A DNA stretch of 64,000 bases from Acinetobacter schindleri CIP 107287 (GTDB lineage Bacteria > Pseudomonadota > Gammaproteobacteria > Pseudomonadales > Moraxellaceae): assembly GCF_000368625.1 (NCBI RefSeq), contig NZ_KB849580.1:62001-126000 (forward strand), written 5' to 3'. Positions within the stretch are counted from its first letter, which is position 1; each line of letters opens with the position of its first letter. Made by a program: the position numbers and the translations under genes. The notes beneath the pieces were generated by a model. The model worked only from the letters and a program-made list of their open reading frames with translations, ran no database searches and had not been told where the DNA came from. Below are positions 18,250-28,107 of the stretch, one piece after another.

Positions 18250-18540
18250 TTACTGAATAATTTGTAAATCATTCTCCAGGTGACAGGACTGTATGATCTT
18301 CATCACTTTTGCAGGAACGGCTTTAAACTGCAATCCTTTGGCTTGTGGCGTCTGACGTAACCATCTGACCAATATCGCTAAAGCCAAAGTACTTCCGCTT
18401 TCAAGCTCAGCCAGATTTACCACAATAGGAAAAACTGTCTGTGACTGAATTTCACGCAGCCCCTGTTCATAGTATTGCTGCGCATTGTTATAGTCGATTT
18501 TGCCTACAACATGCAGTTCCTGATTACTGAATTTGATCAC
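18250..18540 (-). CDS. mlaB: STAS-domain protein of the Mla transporter
   Basis: 96-aa STAS domain subunit that in E. coli binds MlaF and is needed for activity of the MlaFEDB phospholipid transporter at the inner membrane. The sequence has the STAS pattern IVVNLAELESGSTLALAILVRWL (about 39-61), with Ser and Thr at the conserved loop and helix start. Last gene of the operon, 12 bp after mlaC, and ends at a strong terminator. The call rests on operon position as much as on its short, divergent sequence. Confidence 0.88.
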   Translation of the reverse strand: MIKFSNQELHVVGKIDYNNAQQYYEQGLREIQSQTVFPIVVNLAELESGSTLALAILVRWLRQTPQAKGLQFKAVPAKVMKIIQSCHLENDLQIIQ

Positions 18541-18552
18541 AGTTCACCTATC

Positions 18553-19188
18553 TTATTTTTTCTTTTCAACCGCTGCTTCTGCATCTGGCTTGAAGTTTGC
18601 GATTGCTTTATCCAGGTTACCGCCATTACGTTTTACAGTCGCTGCAAACTGGTTACGAAACTGTAAACCTAGATCAATACCAGATACGTTGATATTACGG
18701 ATTTTCCATTGTGAACCTTTATCGGCCAACTGGAAAGAAACCGGAATTTTCTCGCCATTATTATGGAAATCAATGGTCACAACTGGATTTTTGCTACCGG
18801 TGTCTTTGTACGGACGCATGGTATAAGACTGGTTGGTATATTTGGCAAATGCTGAACCATAATTTTCAGTCAACGTTTCACGGAAGTTACGTTCAAACTG
18901 AGCACGCTGTGCAGCAGAACTATACTGATTAGTTGCATACGTTCCCATCACAATGCGGGTAAATGCTTGTGAATCGATATATGGATCAAGATTCTGACGA
19001 ATAATAGTTTTCACCAGTGCCGGATTGCTCTGCAACTTGCTATGGTCTGCTTTGAGACGAGCCACCAGGTTGTCTGCAACTTTCTTGATAAATGCAGGTG
19101 GTGCTTCAGCCGGTGCAGCGAAAACACTTCCGATCGCCATGGTAGATAGAATGCTTGCTGCAAGGGTTTGCTTTACTAAAATATTCAC
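18553..19188 (-). CDS. mlaC: Periplasmic phospholipid-binding protein MlaC
   Basis: 211-aa soluble shuttle between the outer-membrane MlaA complex and the inner-membrane MlaFEDB complex. Signal peptide MNILVKQTLAASILSTMAIGSVFAAPA (cleavage near residue 24). Mature part is the Tol-tolerance/Ttg2D-type domain (LKADHSKLQSNPALVKTIIR...PYIDSQAFTRIVMG; FRNQFAATVKRNGGNLDKAI). A Lys-rich C-terminus (EKKK) is present. Between mlaD (17-bp gap) and mlaB. Confidence 0.94.
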   Translation of the reverse strand: MNILVKQTLAASILSTMAIGSVFAAPAEAPPAFIKKVADNLVARLKADHSKLQSNPALVKTIIRQNLDPYIDSQAFTRIVMGTYATNQYSSAAQRAQFERNFRETLTENYGSAFAKYTNQSYTMRPYKDTGSKNPVVTIDFHNNGEKIPVSFQLADKGSQWKIRNINVSGIDLGLQFRNQFAATVKRNGGNLDKAIANFKPDAEAAVEKKK

Positions 19189-19205
19189 TCAAATTTCCTC
19201 AATCA

Positions 19206-19883
19206 TTATTCAACAAATGCAGGTTCTGCATCTGTAGCTTCAGAAGTTACTGCATCAGCAGATGCCTCCTGAGTTTCGGATGACTTACTGCCTGCCCCAC
19301 CTGTCACGAATTTGGTAATTAAATCTTCAATTTCCATCGTGCCCTGGGTATTGGCAATCTGATCACCACGTTTCAAATAATTCAGACCGCCGCCTGGAAT
19401 AATTTTCAAATACTTTTCACCCAGCAAACCATTGGTTGCTATCATAATGTAAGCATCTTCATCAATATTGGTAATGGATGTCATGTTGTCTAAGAGTTGC
19501 TTTTCCATTGCTTTTTGTTGCGCAGGTACCGCAGCTTCATAGTCAGTGCTGTAACGTAACTCATCTAGGGCTTCTTGCTGTACTTTCTTTAACTGTTCAG
19601 CATTAAATGATGTCAGTGAACCATCTAGCGTCATATGTACAGTGGCCAAGCGGGTGACTGGATCAAGTGTAATGGTATCGACCTGACCGACTTTCACACC
19701 GCTTAAAGCAACTTTGGCGCGCGGCTTAATACCATTTACATTTTCGAAAGTTGCTGTCATTTTATAGCTGTCGGCAATATTTGTTCCGACCAAACCACTG
19801 ACACGCATTGCCAGGAAGAAAATTGCAATTCCAAACAGAATGACAAAAACACCAACGGCCAGCTCACTGGTACGTGATTTCAT
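19206..19883 (-). CDS. mlaD: MCE-domain substrate-binding subunit MlaD
   Basis: 225 aa. One N-terminal TM (ELAVGVFVILFGIAIFFLAM, about 6-25) anchors a periplasmic MCE domain (YKMTATFENVNGIKPRAKVALSGVKVGQV, about 40-68). MlaD hexamers form the lipid channel on MlaFE. Compared with E. coli MlaD (about 183 aa) this one carries an insertion of about 45 residues inside the MCE domain (TSFNAEQLKKVQQEALDELR... region, about 88-130), which is common in Acinetobacter MlaD, and an Ala/Ser/Glu-rich tail. Its start codon abuts the mlaE stop, so translation is coupled. Confidence 0.93.
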   Translation of the reverse strand: MKSRTSELAVGVFVILFGIAIFFLAMRVSGLVGTNIADSYKMTATFENVNGIKPRAKVALSGVKVGQVDTITLDPVTRLATVHMTLDGSLTSFNAEQLKKVQQEALDELRYSTDYEAAVPAQQKAMEKQLLDNMTSITNIDEDAYIMIATNGLLGEKYLKIIPGGGLNYLKRGDQIANTQGTMEIEDLITKFVTGGAGSKSSETQEASADAVTSEATDAEPAFVE

Positions 19884-20662
19884 TAAACACCTCCGAACAT
19901 GACCGCAGTCAACACGAAATCAAAACCTAAAACACACAACGATGAATACACCACAGTACGTGTTGTGGACGTTGCAATCCCTTCAGATGTTGGTTCACAG
20001 GCATAACCCTGATAGACCGCAATCCATGTACAAATCAATGCAAATACAAAACTTTTAATGATGGTACCGTTAAAGATATCCTTGTAGAACTGCACGGTAC
20101 TTTCCATACCGCTCCAGTACGCGCCTTCATCTGCGCCAAGGAAATCTACACCGACCATTTTACCGCCCATAATCCCCACGGCAGCAAAAATTACGGACAG
20201 CATTGGCAGACTGAAAATCCCTGCCCAAAGACGTGGTGAAATGACCCTTTTCAGCGGATCAACCCCAATCATCTCCATGCTGGATAACTGTTCAGTGGCT
20301 TTCATCAGACCGATTTCAGCTGTCAATGCGGAACCGGCACGACCAGCAAACAAGAGCGCTGCCACAACCGGTGCCAGTTCGCGTAATAAGGTTAGAGCCA
20401 CTGCGGTACCTAACATGGCTTCACTGCCGAAGGTTGCGAGAATGGTATACATTTGCAAACCGAGGACTGCGCCAATAAATAAACCTGAGACCACAATAAT
20501 CAGCAGCGATAGCACACCAACACGGTACATCTGGTAGACAAATAGCTTAAAGCCAAGCCAGGTCGGTACAGAGAAGAGAATTTGAAGCAGCATTAAAGTC
20601 GCAACCCCAATCCCGCGCACACGTTCTATGACACGTCTACCCAATAAGGCAATTGCATTCAT
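19883..20662 (-). CDS. mlaE: Mla ABC transporter permease MlaE
   Basis: 259-aa MlaE-family permease of the phospholipid transporter. About five to six hydrophobic segments, with the family core [20 protein letters not shown] and [46 protein letters not shown] containing the coupling-helix region. It overlaps mlaF by 4 bp (ATGA) and shares its last base with the start of mlaD. Adjacent partner genes make the identification secure. Confidence 0.95.
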   Translation of the reverse strand: MNAIALLGRRVIERVRGIGVATLMLLQILFSVPTWLGFKLFVYQMYRVGVLSLLIIVVSGLFIGAVLGLQMYTILATFGSEAMLGTAVALTLLRELAPVVAALLFAGRAGSALTAEIGLMKATEQLSSMEMIGVDPLKRVISPRLWAGIFSLPMLSVIFAAVGIMGGKMVGVDFLGADEGAYWSGMESTVQFYKDIFNGTIIKSFVFALICTWIAVYQGYACEPTSEGIATSTTRTVVYSSLCVLGFDFVLTAVMFGGV

Positions 20663-21477
20663 GAACGCACCTCATCACTTAAATAAGCCGCATGACTAAA
20701 CTGATAATCCACAGGTCCCTCAACGGAACCCGTCAGGAACTGCTGAACAAATGCAGAAGGATGTGCTTTTAATTCTTCAGGTGTGCCTTCACCCTGGATC
20801 TTTCCTTCTGCGACCACATAAATATAGTCAGCAATGGATAAGGTTTCTGCTACATCATGCGAAACGATAATTGTAGTCAGGTCTAATGCTTCACGCAGGG
20901 AACGAATCAGACGTGTTAATACACCCATCACGATCGGGTCTTGCCCGGCAAATGGTTCGTCATACATGATCAGCTCTGGGTCAAGTGCAATCGCACGCGC
21001 TAGAGCCACACGACGGTTCATACCACCGGATAATTCAGAGGGCATCATCTGCTCTGCACCGCGAAGACCAACAGATTCCAGCTTGAGTGCCACGATTTCT
21101 GCGATCAAGTGCTCAGGCAATTTGGTATGTGCACGAATCGGGAAAGCGACATTTTCATAAACACTCATATCTGTGAACAAAGCGCCGCTCTGGAATAACA
21201 TGCCCATACGTGCACGTGCAGCAAACAGCTCACTACGTGACATGCGTGCGATATCCTTGCCATCCAGCAACACCTGTCCTTGATCCGGCGTTAGCTGTCC
21301 GCCAATAAGACGCAATAATGTAGTTTTACCGGTACCAGAAGGTCCCATAATGGCAGTGATCTGACCACGTCGAATGTTCAGGCTGACATTCTCATAAATC
21401 ACACGTTCGCCTCGCTTGAAGCTCAAACCTTTCACTTCTATGAGTGATTGAGTCTCAAACGCTGTTTGATTTTTCAT
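20659..21477 (-). CDS. mlaF: Mla ABC transporter ATPase MlaF
   Basis: 272-aa ABC ATPase that powers phospholipid traffic between the outer and inner membranes and keeps outer-membrane asymmetry. Walker A GPSGTGKT (about 46-53), Q-loop FQSGALF, signature LSGGM (about 150-154) with the [14 protein letters not shown] continuation, Walker [14 protein letters not shown], switch His in VSHD. First gene of the mlaFEDCB operon; 402 bp of mostly non-coding sequence lies upstream. Confidence 0.96.
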   Translation of the reverse strand: MKNQTAFETQSLIEVKGLSFKRGERVIYENVSLNIRRGQITAIMGPSGTGKTTLLRLIGGQLTPDQGQVLLDGKDIARMSRSELFAARARMGMLFQSGALFTDMSVYENVAFPIRAHTKLPEHLIAEIVALKLESVGLRGAEQMMPSELSGGMNRRVALARAIALDPELIMYDEPFAGQDPIVMGVLTRLIRSLREALDLTTIIVSHDVAETLSIADYIYVVAEGKIQGEGTPEELKAHPSAFVQQFLTGSVEGPVDYQFSHAAYLSDEVRS

Positions 21478-21836
21478 AGCTAAGCGTTTTCCTGCATTTT
21501 TTCAGCATGCGTACTATAAAGGATTAACTCTCTAAATGTTACCTTTTGATCGGAATGTTACAATGGCAAAAAGGCAATATCTGAATGAAAAAAATGAGAA
21601 AGCATGATTTATTTTTATAATTTTATCGCTTGCTTATATGTTCAATAATCATTCAATTATAAAAATTATAGAGAAAGAGAATGATGTTACATAAGATCAG
21701 GATCAGCGCAATATAAGGCATAACAACCTCATGGATATAACTAGCCAAGTGTGATATTTGAGGATTAGTTATCGTAACCGATTCAAATTCAGGAATGGCA
21801 CACACTTTACCTAAAACTTTAAAAAAATGCATCCAT
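21478..21836. other. Intergenic region upstream of mlaF
   Basis: About 360 bp of AT-rich sequence between the mlaF start and the terminator of the RNA-helicase gene. It must contain the mla promoter on the minus strand. I see no ORF longer than about 12 codons with a ribosome binding site, and no recognisable operator or RNA motif. Confidence 0.5.
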
Positions 21837-21867
21837 AAAAAAACCAGCGTTATCGCTGGTTTTTTTT
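21837..21867. terminator. Terminator of the DEAD-box helicase gene
   Basis: Stem AAAAAAACCAGCG (21837-21849) / CGCTGGTTTTTTT (from 21854), loop TTAT. Strong and bidirectional in form; it serves the minus-strand helicase gene ending at 21880. Confidence 0.9.
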
Positions 21868-21879
21868 GGCTAGATTCAA

Positions 21880-23751
21880 TTAGTCATTGAATTTGCGACG
21901 TGGACGGTCTTCACCGAACGAACGCTCACCACGTGGTTTGTCATCGAAGTTACGGCGTGGACGATCACCACCGAAATCACGTTTAGGACGGTCATCACCA
22001 AATGAACGTGCTGGACGGTCACCGAAACCACCTTCACGACGTGGCGCCGGACGATCACCGAAATCACGTTTAGGACGATCCCCAAAACCACCCTCACGAC
22101 GTGGCGCCGGACGATCACCGAAATCGCGTTTAGGACGGTCACCGAAAGAACCTTCACGACGTGGTTTGTAGTCTACGCGGTTGCCACGGTTGTCATCAGA
22201 ACCTTCGAAACGAGGACGGTCGCCAAAATCACGTTTTGGACGGTCATCGAAAGAACGTTGCGGACGATCACCGAAACCACCTTCACGACGTGGAGCTGGA
22301 CGATCACCGAAGTCACGTTTAGGACGATCACCGAAACCGCCTTCACGACGTGGACGATCACTGTTGAAGTCACGACGTGGGCGATCTTCGCCACCGAACG
22401 CAGGACGTTCGCCACGAGGTTTGTCATCAAAGCTACGACGTGGACGGTCATCACCACCATCACGACGTTTGAAGTTACCTTCACCTTCGAAACGACGACC
22501 ACCGCCGAAGCCACCACGGCCGCCACGACCGCCATCACGACCACGACCACGGCCAGCGCCATCACGGCTACCGCGTGCAGGAGGTGGAGATGGCTCAAGA
22601 CCTTCGATTTCAGATACTTCTAAACGAGCATCTAGGTAATCTTCAAGCGCACGGATTTTACCGCGTTCACGGTAAGTCGCTAAAGTAATCGCTTTACCAG
22701 TACGGCCCGCACGACCTGTACGACCAATACGGTGTACATAGTCCTCGTTCTTCATTGGAAGACCGAAGTTGATGACGTGAGAGATTGTTGGTACGTCTAG
22801 ACCACGTGCTGCAACATCAGTTGCAACCAAGATTTTTGCACGACCTTCACGGATGCTGCGTAGACGACGGTTACGAACTGTCTGTGGCATTGCACCGTGA
22901 AGTGCTACTACTGATAGACCTGCTTCAGCAAGTTCTTCAGCCAGCATATCGGTATCTTCTTGCGTAGAAGCGAATACAACTGCCTGATCAACGTCTTCTT
23001 CGTTTAACCAGTGAGTCAGTAATTTTTTCTTGTGCTCAAAGCCATCAGTCCAGTGCAAAGTCTGAGTGATGTCAGTATTCGTAGAGTGACCAGTTTCGAT
23101 CGCAATACGCTCTGGCTCATTCATCATGCGTTCAGCAAGCGTGATGATACGCGGTGCAAATGTTGCAGAGAACATCAAAGTCTGTTTACGGTTCGCAGCC
23201 AAGTCACCGATTGCCTCTAGGTCTTCAGAGAAACCAAGGTCTAACATACGGTCAGCTTCGTCGACGATTAACGCATCAACTTTGTCCAGTTTAATCTGGC
23301 GACGGTTAACAAGATCAAGTAAACGACCTGGTGTCGCAACTACAACTTGTGCACCTTTTAATTGTTGGATTTGTTTACCAAATGGCATACCACCCATGAT
23401 TGCAGCAATACGAACACCTTTCATGTGACGTACAAATGCAATCGCATCCTGACAAACCTGTTGTGCAAGTTCACGTGTTGGTGAAATTACCAGGATATTT
23501 GGTTGAGTTACCGCTTTCATGCGTTCTTTGAACGGAACGAAAGTATCTTCAGTTGCAAGGCTATTCAATGTAGGGAGAAGGAAGGCTGCAGTTTTACCAG
23601 AACCAGTCTGGCTTGACACTAGAAGGTCTTTACCTTCAAGCGCCGCAGGAATAGATAGTTCCTGTACAGGTGTAGGCGCAGTAAAGCCTAGTGCTTGTAA
23701 AGCTTGTTGTAAGGATTCGTGTAGAGGAAAATCAGCAAAAGTTTTGCTCAT
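21880..23751 (-). CDS. DEAD-box ATP-dependent RNA helicase with Arg/Gly/Asp-rich repeat tail
   Basis: 623 aa from the ATG at 23751 (a GTG four codons upstream is less likely). RhlE/DeaD-type helicase core in the first ~370 residues: Q motif FPLHESLQQALQALGFTAPTPVQ, motif I SSQTGSGKT, PTRELA, TPGRL, DEAD (IVDEADRML), SAT, and VI HRIGRTGRAG. Residues about 385-623 are a disordered tail of RPRR, GGFG and DRP units, including three copies of KRDFGDRPAPRREGGFGDRP. Such tails bind RNA non-specifically and can drive condensation; that is family-level inference. Family members remodel ribosomal precursors or mRNA, often in the cold. The leader is long and structured (see separate entry). Confidence 0.93.
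   Translation of the reverse strand: MSKTFADFPLHESLQQALQALGFTAPTPVQELSIPAALEGKDLLVSSQTGSGKTAAFLLPTLNSLATEDTFVPFKERMKAVTQPNILVISPTRELAQQVCQDAIAFVRHMKGVRIAAIMGGMPFGKQIQQLKGAQVVVATPGRLLDLVNRRQIKLDKVDALIVDEADRMLDLGFSEDLEAIGDLAANRKQTLMFSATFAPRIITLAERMMNEPERIAIETGHSTNTDITQTLHWTDGFEHKKKLLTHWLNEEDVDQAVVFASTQEDTDMLAEELAEAGLSVVALHGAMPQTVRNRRLRSIREGRAKILVATDVAARGLDVPTISHVINFGLPMKNEDYVHRIGRTGRAGRTGKAITLATYRERGKIRALEDYLDARLEVSEIEGLEPSPPPARGSRDGAGRGRGRDGGRGGRGGFGGGRRFEGEGNFKRRDGGDDRPRRSFDDKPRGERPAFGGEDRPRRDFNSDRPRREGGFGDRPKRDFGDRPAPRREGGFGDRPQRSFDDRPKRDFGDRPRFEGSDDNRGNRVDYKPRREGSFGDRPKRDFGDRPAPRREGGFGDRPKRDFGDRPAPRREGGFGDRPARSFGDDRPKRDFGGDRPRRNFDDKPRGERSFGEDRPRRKFND
21900..22460 (-). repeat. Tandem repeats coding for the helicase tail
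   Basis: In-frame degenerate repeats. Near-identical 60-bp units encode KRDFGDRPAPRREGGFGDRP; their plus-strand copies begin near 22022, 22082 and 22271. Flanking units are variants (KRDFGGDRP, RSFDDRP). Nucleotide-level similarity implies recent expansion or ongoing slippage. Confidence 0.85.
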
Positions 23752-24059
23752 AGAGTCTTTCACCCGGAAATTGGGTGCTCCATTAAAAATAAAGTCAAAT
23801 GAACATCGACAAAAAGCGGTACAGCAATATACGCTGAAAATAAGAGATCATTCAGCGGCGATCCGAGTAACGACGATGTGATATAACGCACGCATGATTA
23901 CGGCATAACCTGAAGGAATCGCTTTAGCGATTGGGGCGCGAGATATCGTCCTCTCTTTGGACCGCACGCGCATACACAATGATAAGAAGAGAAATGTTCA
24001 GGTAACGAACAGAAATTAAGTGCGTGCGCGGATTATAGCAGGATTTAAAATAATGTCAT
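23752..24059 (-). promoter_or_regulatory. Promoter and long structured 5' leader of the RNA helicase gene
   Basis: Reading the minus strand, a -35 like ATGACA (24054-24059) and a perfect TATAAT -10 (24032-24037) are separated by 16 bp. This predicts a leader of roughly 270 nt. The leader has an AATCGC-TAAA-GCGATT hairpin (around 23925) and a hairpin CACCC/GGGTG (arms 23773-23777 and 23761-23765) ending 9 bp before the ATG, so it would mask the ribosome binding site. Long leaders of this kind occur on cold-inducible RNA-helicase and csp messages. The promoter is a sequence match only. Confidence 0.6.
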
Positions 24060-24147
24060 TAAGTTTTATTGTTATTTTGTATTAATCTAAAATTAGTTGA
24101 TATTTTAACCATATTTAGCAGAAAAAAATATTATCCAGTCATAAAAA
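24060..24147. other. AT-rich spacer between helicase promoter and suhB terminator
   Basis: Very AT-rich, no ORF and no clear motif. It may include UP-element-like sequence for the helicase promoter. Confidence 0.4.
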
Positions 24148-24167
24148 AGGCATCCCTTAGGATGCCT
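24148..24167 (-). terminator. Terminator of suhB
   Basis: Stem AGGCATCC / GGATGCCT (24148-24155, 24160-24167), loop CTTA, followed on the minus strand by a T run. Confidence 0.85.
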
Positions 24168-24201
24168 CTTATATGTTTTAAACCAAAATATCTAAACCCG
24201 A

Positions 24202-25032
24202 TTATTTAGCTGCCTCGCCCCATGCAGGAACAACTGCCTGCATTAAAGGTTTCAGCATTTTCATAGAGCAGGCAATGACCTGACCTTTTTCCATAGATTC
24301 GCTGCCACCACGTGCATCAACCACTGTACCGCCCGCTTCTTTCACAATCAATTCACCAGCGGCGATATCCCAAGGTTTCAAACCAAGTTCAAAGTAACCA
24401 TCTAAACGACCTGCCGCAACATAAGCCAGATCCAGCGCAGCAGAACCTGCACGGCGGTATTGAGCACCTGCTTCAGTAACGTTTAATAGTGATTCGAAAT
24501 GGTTTTTCGCATAAGATACCACTTCACCGCCACGTTGAGCACGGTAAGCATGACCGACTGCCAGAAAAGAATTCTGCAAGTTGTCTTTCACATTTACACG
24601 GATACGACGCTGGTTCAGCATCGCGCCACGACCACGACTTGCAGAGAATAGCTCGTCTTTCACAGGGTCATAAATAACACCGTGTTGGGTTACGCCTTTG
24701 TGCTGAACAGCAATAGAGATACAGAAATGCGGGAAACCGTTGATGAAGTTCAGTGTACCGTCAAGAGGATCAATCACCCAACACCATTCAGCGTCGTGAC
24801 CTTTACCTTCTTGCAGACCAAACTCTTCACCAAGGAAGCTGTGGTTTTTATAACTTTTACGCAGCGTATCGATAGTCAGTTGCTCCAGGTAACGGTCAAC
24901 ACGCGTTACAGGACCATCAATGCCTTTTTCTTCGACTTGTAGATCGAGTTTATGACGATTTTGATGCGCTTTTAAAAGCTCTTGACCAACTAATTGAGCC
25001 GCACGCGCAGCCATCACCACCATAGGTTCCAT
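24202..25032 (-). CDS. suhB: Inositol-1-monophosphatase family protein SuhB
   Basis: 276-aa Mg2+-dependent phosphatase; SuhB also joins the rRNA antitermination complex in E. coli. Metal-site motifs: FLGEEFG (about 66-72), VIDPLDGTLNF (about 84-94, the D-x-L-D-G-T/S signature) and KPWDIAAGELIVKEAGG (about 218-234). Own terminator downstream. The upstream dxs is on the same strand but a terminator lies between them, so they are probably separate units. A Lys/Arg-rich stretch (LLKAHQNRHKLD) near the N-terminus is normal for the family. Confidence 0.93.
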   Translation of the reverse strand: MEPMVVMAARAAQLVGQELLKAHQNRHKLDLQVEEKGIDGPVTRVDRYLEQLTIDTLRKSYKNHSFLGEEFGLQEGKGHDAEWCWVIDPLDGTLNFINGFPHFCISIAVQHKGVTQHGVIYDPVKDELFSASRGRGAMLNQRRIRVNVKDNLQNSFLAVGHAYRAQRGGEVVSYAKNHFESLLNVTEAGAQYRRAGSAALDLAYVAAGRLDGYFELGLKPWDIAAGELIVKEAGGTVVDARGGSESMEKGQVIACSMKMLKPLMQAVVPAWGEAAK

Positions 25033-25080
25033 TGAACACCCACTACAAATTTGAAGATATTGATAAAGAATAATGCATAA

Positions 25081-25112
25081 AAGCCCCTACATTTTAGCAA
25101 ATCTAAGGGCTT
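25081..25112 (-). terminator. Terminator of dxs
   Basis: Stem AAGCCC (25081-25086) / GGGCTT (25107-25112) with a long partly paired loop, and a T-rich tail when read on the minus strand. It lies just beyond the dxs stop. Confidence 0.6.
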
Positions 25113-25151
25113 TTTGGGAAAAAATGTGTCTAAAATTTTGAAGACGTTGTT

Positions 25152-27056
25152 TCAGACTGGCTGGGTAAGTGAAGACCAGGCCTGATTTATTGACTTTTCA
25201 ATGCCTTGAGCATCAAGTCCTGCCTGTTGCAGCATCTGTGCATGGGTCGCTTGCGCCATAAAGGTATCAGCAAGACCAAGATTTAAAATTGGTTTTACAA
25301 TCTGCGCCTCAGCCAGATATTCATTGACTGCACTGCCCGCACCTGCCATCACTGCATGTTCTTCGACTGTCACAAACAGAGTGGTACTTTGCGAGATATC
25401 ATCCAGCATTTGGGTATCCAGTGGTTTAATGAAACGCATATTCACCACACGTACTGCCACATCATGTTTTGCAGCAAAGGCTTGAGCTGCATCGATAGCG
25501 GCCTGCACTCGGCTACCAAATGCCAGTACAGAGATATAATCATCATGCTGACCATTAAAGCTAGCCACGATTTCAGCCTGACCCATTGGTAATTCAATCA
25601 TATCCTGCTGAATCTCGACACCCAGACCACTCCCACGCGGATAACGTACTGCTGCCGGACCTTTATAGAGATACGCAGTGTGTAGCATCTGGCGACATTC
25701 ATTTTCGTCTTTTGGCGCCATGATCACCAAGTTTGGAATGGTACGCATATAAGCATAGTCATATGCTCCAGCATGGGTCGGACCATCTTCACCAACCAGA
25801 CCAGCACGATCGATAGCAAATGTTACATCCAAATTTTGTAGCGCCACATCATGGACCAGTTGGTCATAACCACGTTGTAAAAATGTTGAATAGATCGCTA
25901 CAACCGGCTTCAAACCTTCGCAAGCCATACCTGCTGCTAGCGTTACCGCATGCTGTTCTGCAATCGCGACATCAAAGAAACGTTCAGGATATTGCTTAGC
26001 AAATTCCACCATGCCTGAGCCTTCACACATGGCTGGGGTAATGGCCAGCAAGCGGCCATCTTTCGCCGCTTCATCGCACAGCCACTGACCAAAGACATCA
26101 GAATATTTTGGTGCTGGATTTGCAGTAGAGCCTGCATTTAAACGACTAATCGCGTGATATTTAATTTGTTCTGCTTCTGCCGGAGCAAAGCCTTTGCCTT
26201 TTTTAGTATAGACATGAATCAGGCGTGGACCTTTACGCTTTTTCAGTGCATTAAACACATGCACCAATTGACTCAGATCATGGCCATCATAAGGGCCAAA
26301 ATAATCAAAACCAATCGCCTTAAACAGGTTATCGGCAGCATCAGTCGCAGCACAATGCAGACGCGAGTTATACACCCATTCTGGATGCGGCTGAACGAAG
26401 GCTTCACCCTCTTCAGTAATATTCACCGACTCACCACGTTCCCACAGTGCAGCGAGATGCTTGGCAAAACCGCCAGTGCTGCAGGAAATCGACATGTCAT
26501 TGTCATTCAGTACCACCATCAGATCCGCATTGTGTGCAACGGCGTCATTCATGGCTTCAAAGGCCATACCTGCCGTCATTGCACCATCACCAATAATAGA
26601 CACCACTTCACATGGATTCTTTTGATAGCGACGCGCCAAGGCCATGCCCAAGCCTGCTGAAATCGCAGTGGAAGAATGCCCTACCCCGAAAGTATCAAAT
26701 TCAGATTCATCACGCGCCGGGAATGCGGCCAAGCCATCTTTAGCACGAATCGTGGTTAATTGCTCACGGCGACCGGTTAAGGCTTTATGCGGATATGCCT
26801 GATGACCTACATCCCAGATCAAGCGATCTTCTGGGGTATTGAAGCAATAGTGCAAAGCCACAGTCAGCTCAACCACCCCCAGATTGGCACCAAAATGCCC
26901 ACCACTTTGTCCTGCAGCATACAAAATGTACTGACGTAACTCATCGGCCACCTGCTCAAGCTGATTTTGCTCAAGTGAACGCAATTGCTCTGGATGATCG
27001 ATCGCATCAAGCAACGGTGTTACAGGGCGTTGAGTTGGTATTTCTGTATACAGCAT
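25152..27056 (-). CDS. dxs: 1-deoxy-D-xylulose-5-phosphate synthase
   Basis: Thiamine-diphosphate enzyme condensing pyruvate and glyceraldehyde-3-phosphate, entry step of the MEP isoprenoid pathway. 634 aa from the ATG at 27056; the reading frame also offers a TTG at 27074. Motifs: [15 protein letters not shown], the ThDP-binding [23 protein letters not shown], and in the Pyr domain [20 protein letters not shown] and the catalytic-Glu motif [15 protein letters not shown]-terminal transketolase-like domain complete. Roughly 310 bp of non-coding sequence separates its start from divergent ribA. Confidence 0.96.
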   Translation of the reverse strand: MLYTEIPTQRPVTPLLDAIDHPEQLRSLEQNQLEQVADELRQYILYAAGQSGGHFGANLGVVELTVALHYCFNTPEDRLIWDVGHQAYPHKALTGRREQLTTIRAKDGLAAFPARDESEFDTFGVGHSSTAISAGLGMALARRYQKNPCEVVSIIGDGAMTAGMAFEAMNDAVAHNADLMVVLNDNDMSISCSTGGFAKHLAALWERGESVNITEEGEAFVQPHPEWVYNSRLHCAATDAADNLFKAIGFDYFGPYDGHDLSQLVHVFNALKKRKGPRLIHVYTKKGKGFAPAEAEQIKYHAISRLNAGSTANPAPKYSDVFGQWLCDEAAKDGRLLAITPAMCEGSGMVEFAKQYPERFFDVAIAEQHAVTLAAGMACEGLKPVVAIYSTFLQRGYDQLVHDVALQNLDVTFAIDRAGLVGEDGPTHAGAYDYAYMRTIPNLVIMAPKDENECRQMLHTAYLYKGPAAVRYPRGSGLGVEIQQDMIELPMGQAEIVASFNGQHDDYISVLAFGSRVQAAIDAAQAFAAKHDVAVRVVNMRFIKPLDTQMLDDISQSTTLFVTVEEHAVMAGAGSAVNEYLAEAQIVKPILNLGLADTFMAQATHAQMLQQAGLDAQGIEKSINQAWSSLTQPV

Positions 27057-27366
27057 AAATGGCAAAGCCTTCAAAAGCCTGGCAAATCCTAAGCTAGGTC
27101 TGTCTATGGGGAGTCCCGATCATATAGTCGAATTGTAGCAGCTTCAATTGACTAAAGCTGTTAACGGCGCAATATTAAACAATGAGCTTGATCAGGGTAA
27201 AATTTGCAGAATACGATTATCCTGAATAATCTTACTGTTTATCAACTATTATCGTTCGCTTTATACAAAAAAGAAAATGTTCTCCAGAAAATCATCTATG
27301 CAACCCTACTAATGTCCAATCATTACGCTATACTTTGAGCAATTTCAGGATTTAACGGGTTCAGCT
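27057..27366. other. Divergent promoter region dxs / ribA
   Basis: About 310 bp, AT-rich. On the plus strand a TATACT-like -10 (about 27329-27334) precedes ribA by about 30 bp. I see no FMN- or TPP-riboswitch signature and no small ORF with a ribosome binding site. Confidence 0.45.
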
Positions 27367-27969
27367 GTGCCTATCGAGTTTGTCGCAACATCAAGATTAC
27401 CTACCGCTCATGGTGAATTTAAAATTACTGTTTTTCAAGACCCTAAGACTGGCGAAGAACATGTCGCGTTATCTAAAGGACTGGAAGAATCGAGTGATGA
27501 ACCCGTGCTGGTACGTGTACATTCTGAGTGTTTGACGGGTGATGCTTTTGCCTCACTGAAATGTGATTGTGGACCGCAACTTCAGGCGACACAAAAGCTG
27601 ATTAATGAAGTCGGTCGTGGTGTGATTCTATACTTGCGTCAGGAAGGCCGCGGGATTGGTTTGACCAATAAAATCCGTGCCTATGCCCTACAGGATCAAG
27701 GTCATGACACTGTAGATGCCAACCTGATGCTGAACCTGCCAGCCGATGCACGCCAATACGATATGTGTAGCATCATGCTGGATCATTTAGGTATAAAAGC
27801 TGTACGTTTGATTACTAATAACCCTACAAAAATCAATGCACTTAAAGACTTAGGTATTAATGTGGTGGATCGTGTACCGCTGACGGTTGGTCTAAATCCA
27901 TTTAATGAACAGTACCTTAAGACCAAGCATGAGCGTATGGCGCATCTGTATCGGAAGGATGATTTTTGA
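27367..27969 (+). CDS. ribA: GTP cyclohydrolase II
   Basis: 200-aa riboflavin-pathway enzyme that opens GTP to 2,5-diamino-6-ribosylamino-4(3H)-pyrimidinone 5'-phosphate. The zinc site is [18 protein letters not shown] (C-x10-C-x-C). The catalytic and nucleotide region is [30 protein letters not shown], followed by [11 protein letters not shown]. Stand-alone RibA, no RibB fusion. GTG start. No FMN riboswitch is visible in front. It ends before the copy-3 intergenic repeat. Confidence 0.96.
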   Translation: MPIEFVATSRLPTAHGEFKITVFQDPKTGEEHVALSKGLEESSDEPVLVRVHSECLTGDAFASLKCDCGPQLQATQKLINEVGRGVILYLRQEGRGIGLTNKIRAYALQDQGHDTVDANLMLNLPADARQYDMCSIMLDHLGIKAVRLITNNPTKINALKDLGINVVDRVPLTVGLNPFNEQYLKTKHERMAHLYRKDDF

Positions 27970-27977
27970 TTTTTATT

Positions 27978-28098
27978 TAATCTCCCCTAACCCCTCTTTG
28001 AAAAAGAGGGGGAAACTCCTTCATTTAGTAAGAATCGGAAGCCTCCCTGAGCGAGACTTAAGTATTGCTTTAAGTCGAAGTGCAAGAAAGAGAGGTTT
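27978..28098. repeat. C/T-rich intergenic hairpin repeat, copy 3 (ribA / hemN gap)
   Basis: Starts with a hairpin CCCCTCTTT-GAA-AAAGAGGGG (about 27990-28010). Then comes a module like copy 1, GTATTGCTTTAAGTCGAAG, and a purine-rich GAAAGAGAGGTTTGG end. Fills the gap between convergent ribA and hemN. Confidence 0.65.
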
Positions 28099-28107
28099 GG
28101 TGGGATT

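Noticed and set aside
21478..21836. Small-ORF or RNA gene upstream of mlaF
   Set aside because: Only very short ORFs without ribosome binding sites, and no strong stem-loop besides the helicase terminator.
21880..22460. CRISPR-like regular repeats
   Set aside because: The repeats are in frame in the helicase gene, vary in unit length, and have no unique spacers.
22173..22639. Long overlapping ORFs on both strands of the helicase tail
   Set aside because: They are shadows of the repetitive RGG-like coding sequence; their translations are Val/Ile-, Thr- or Ser/Arg/Pro-rich artefacts.
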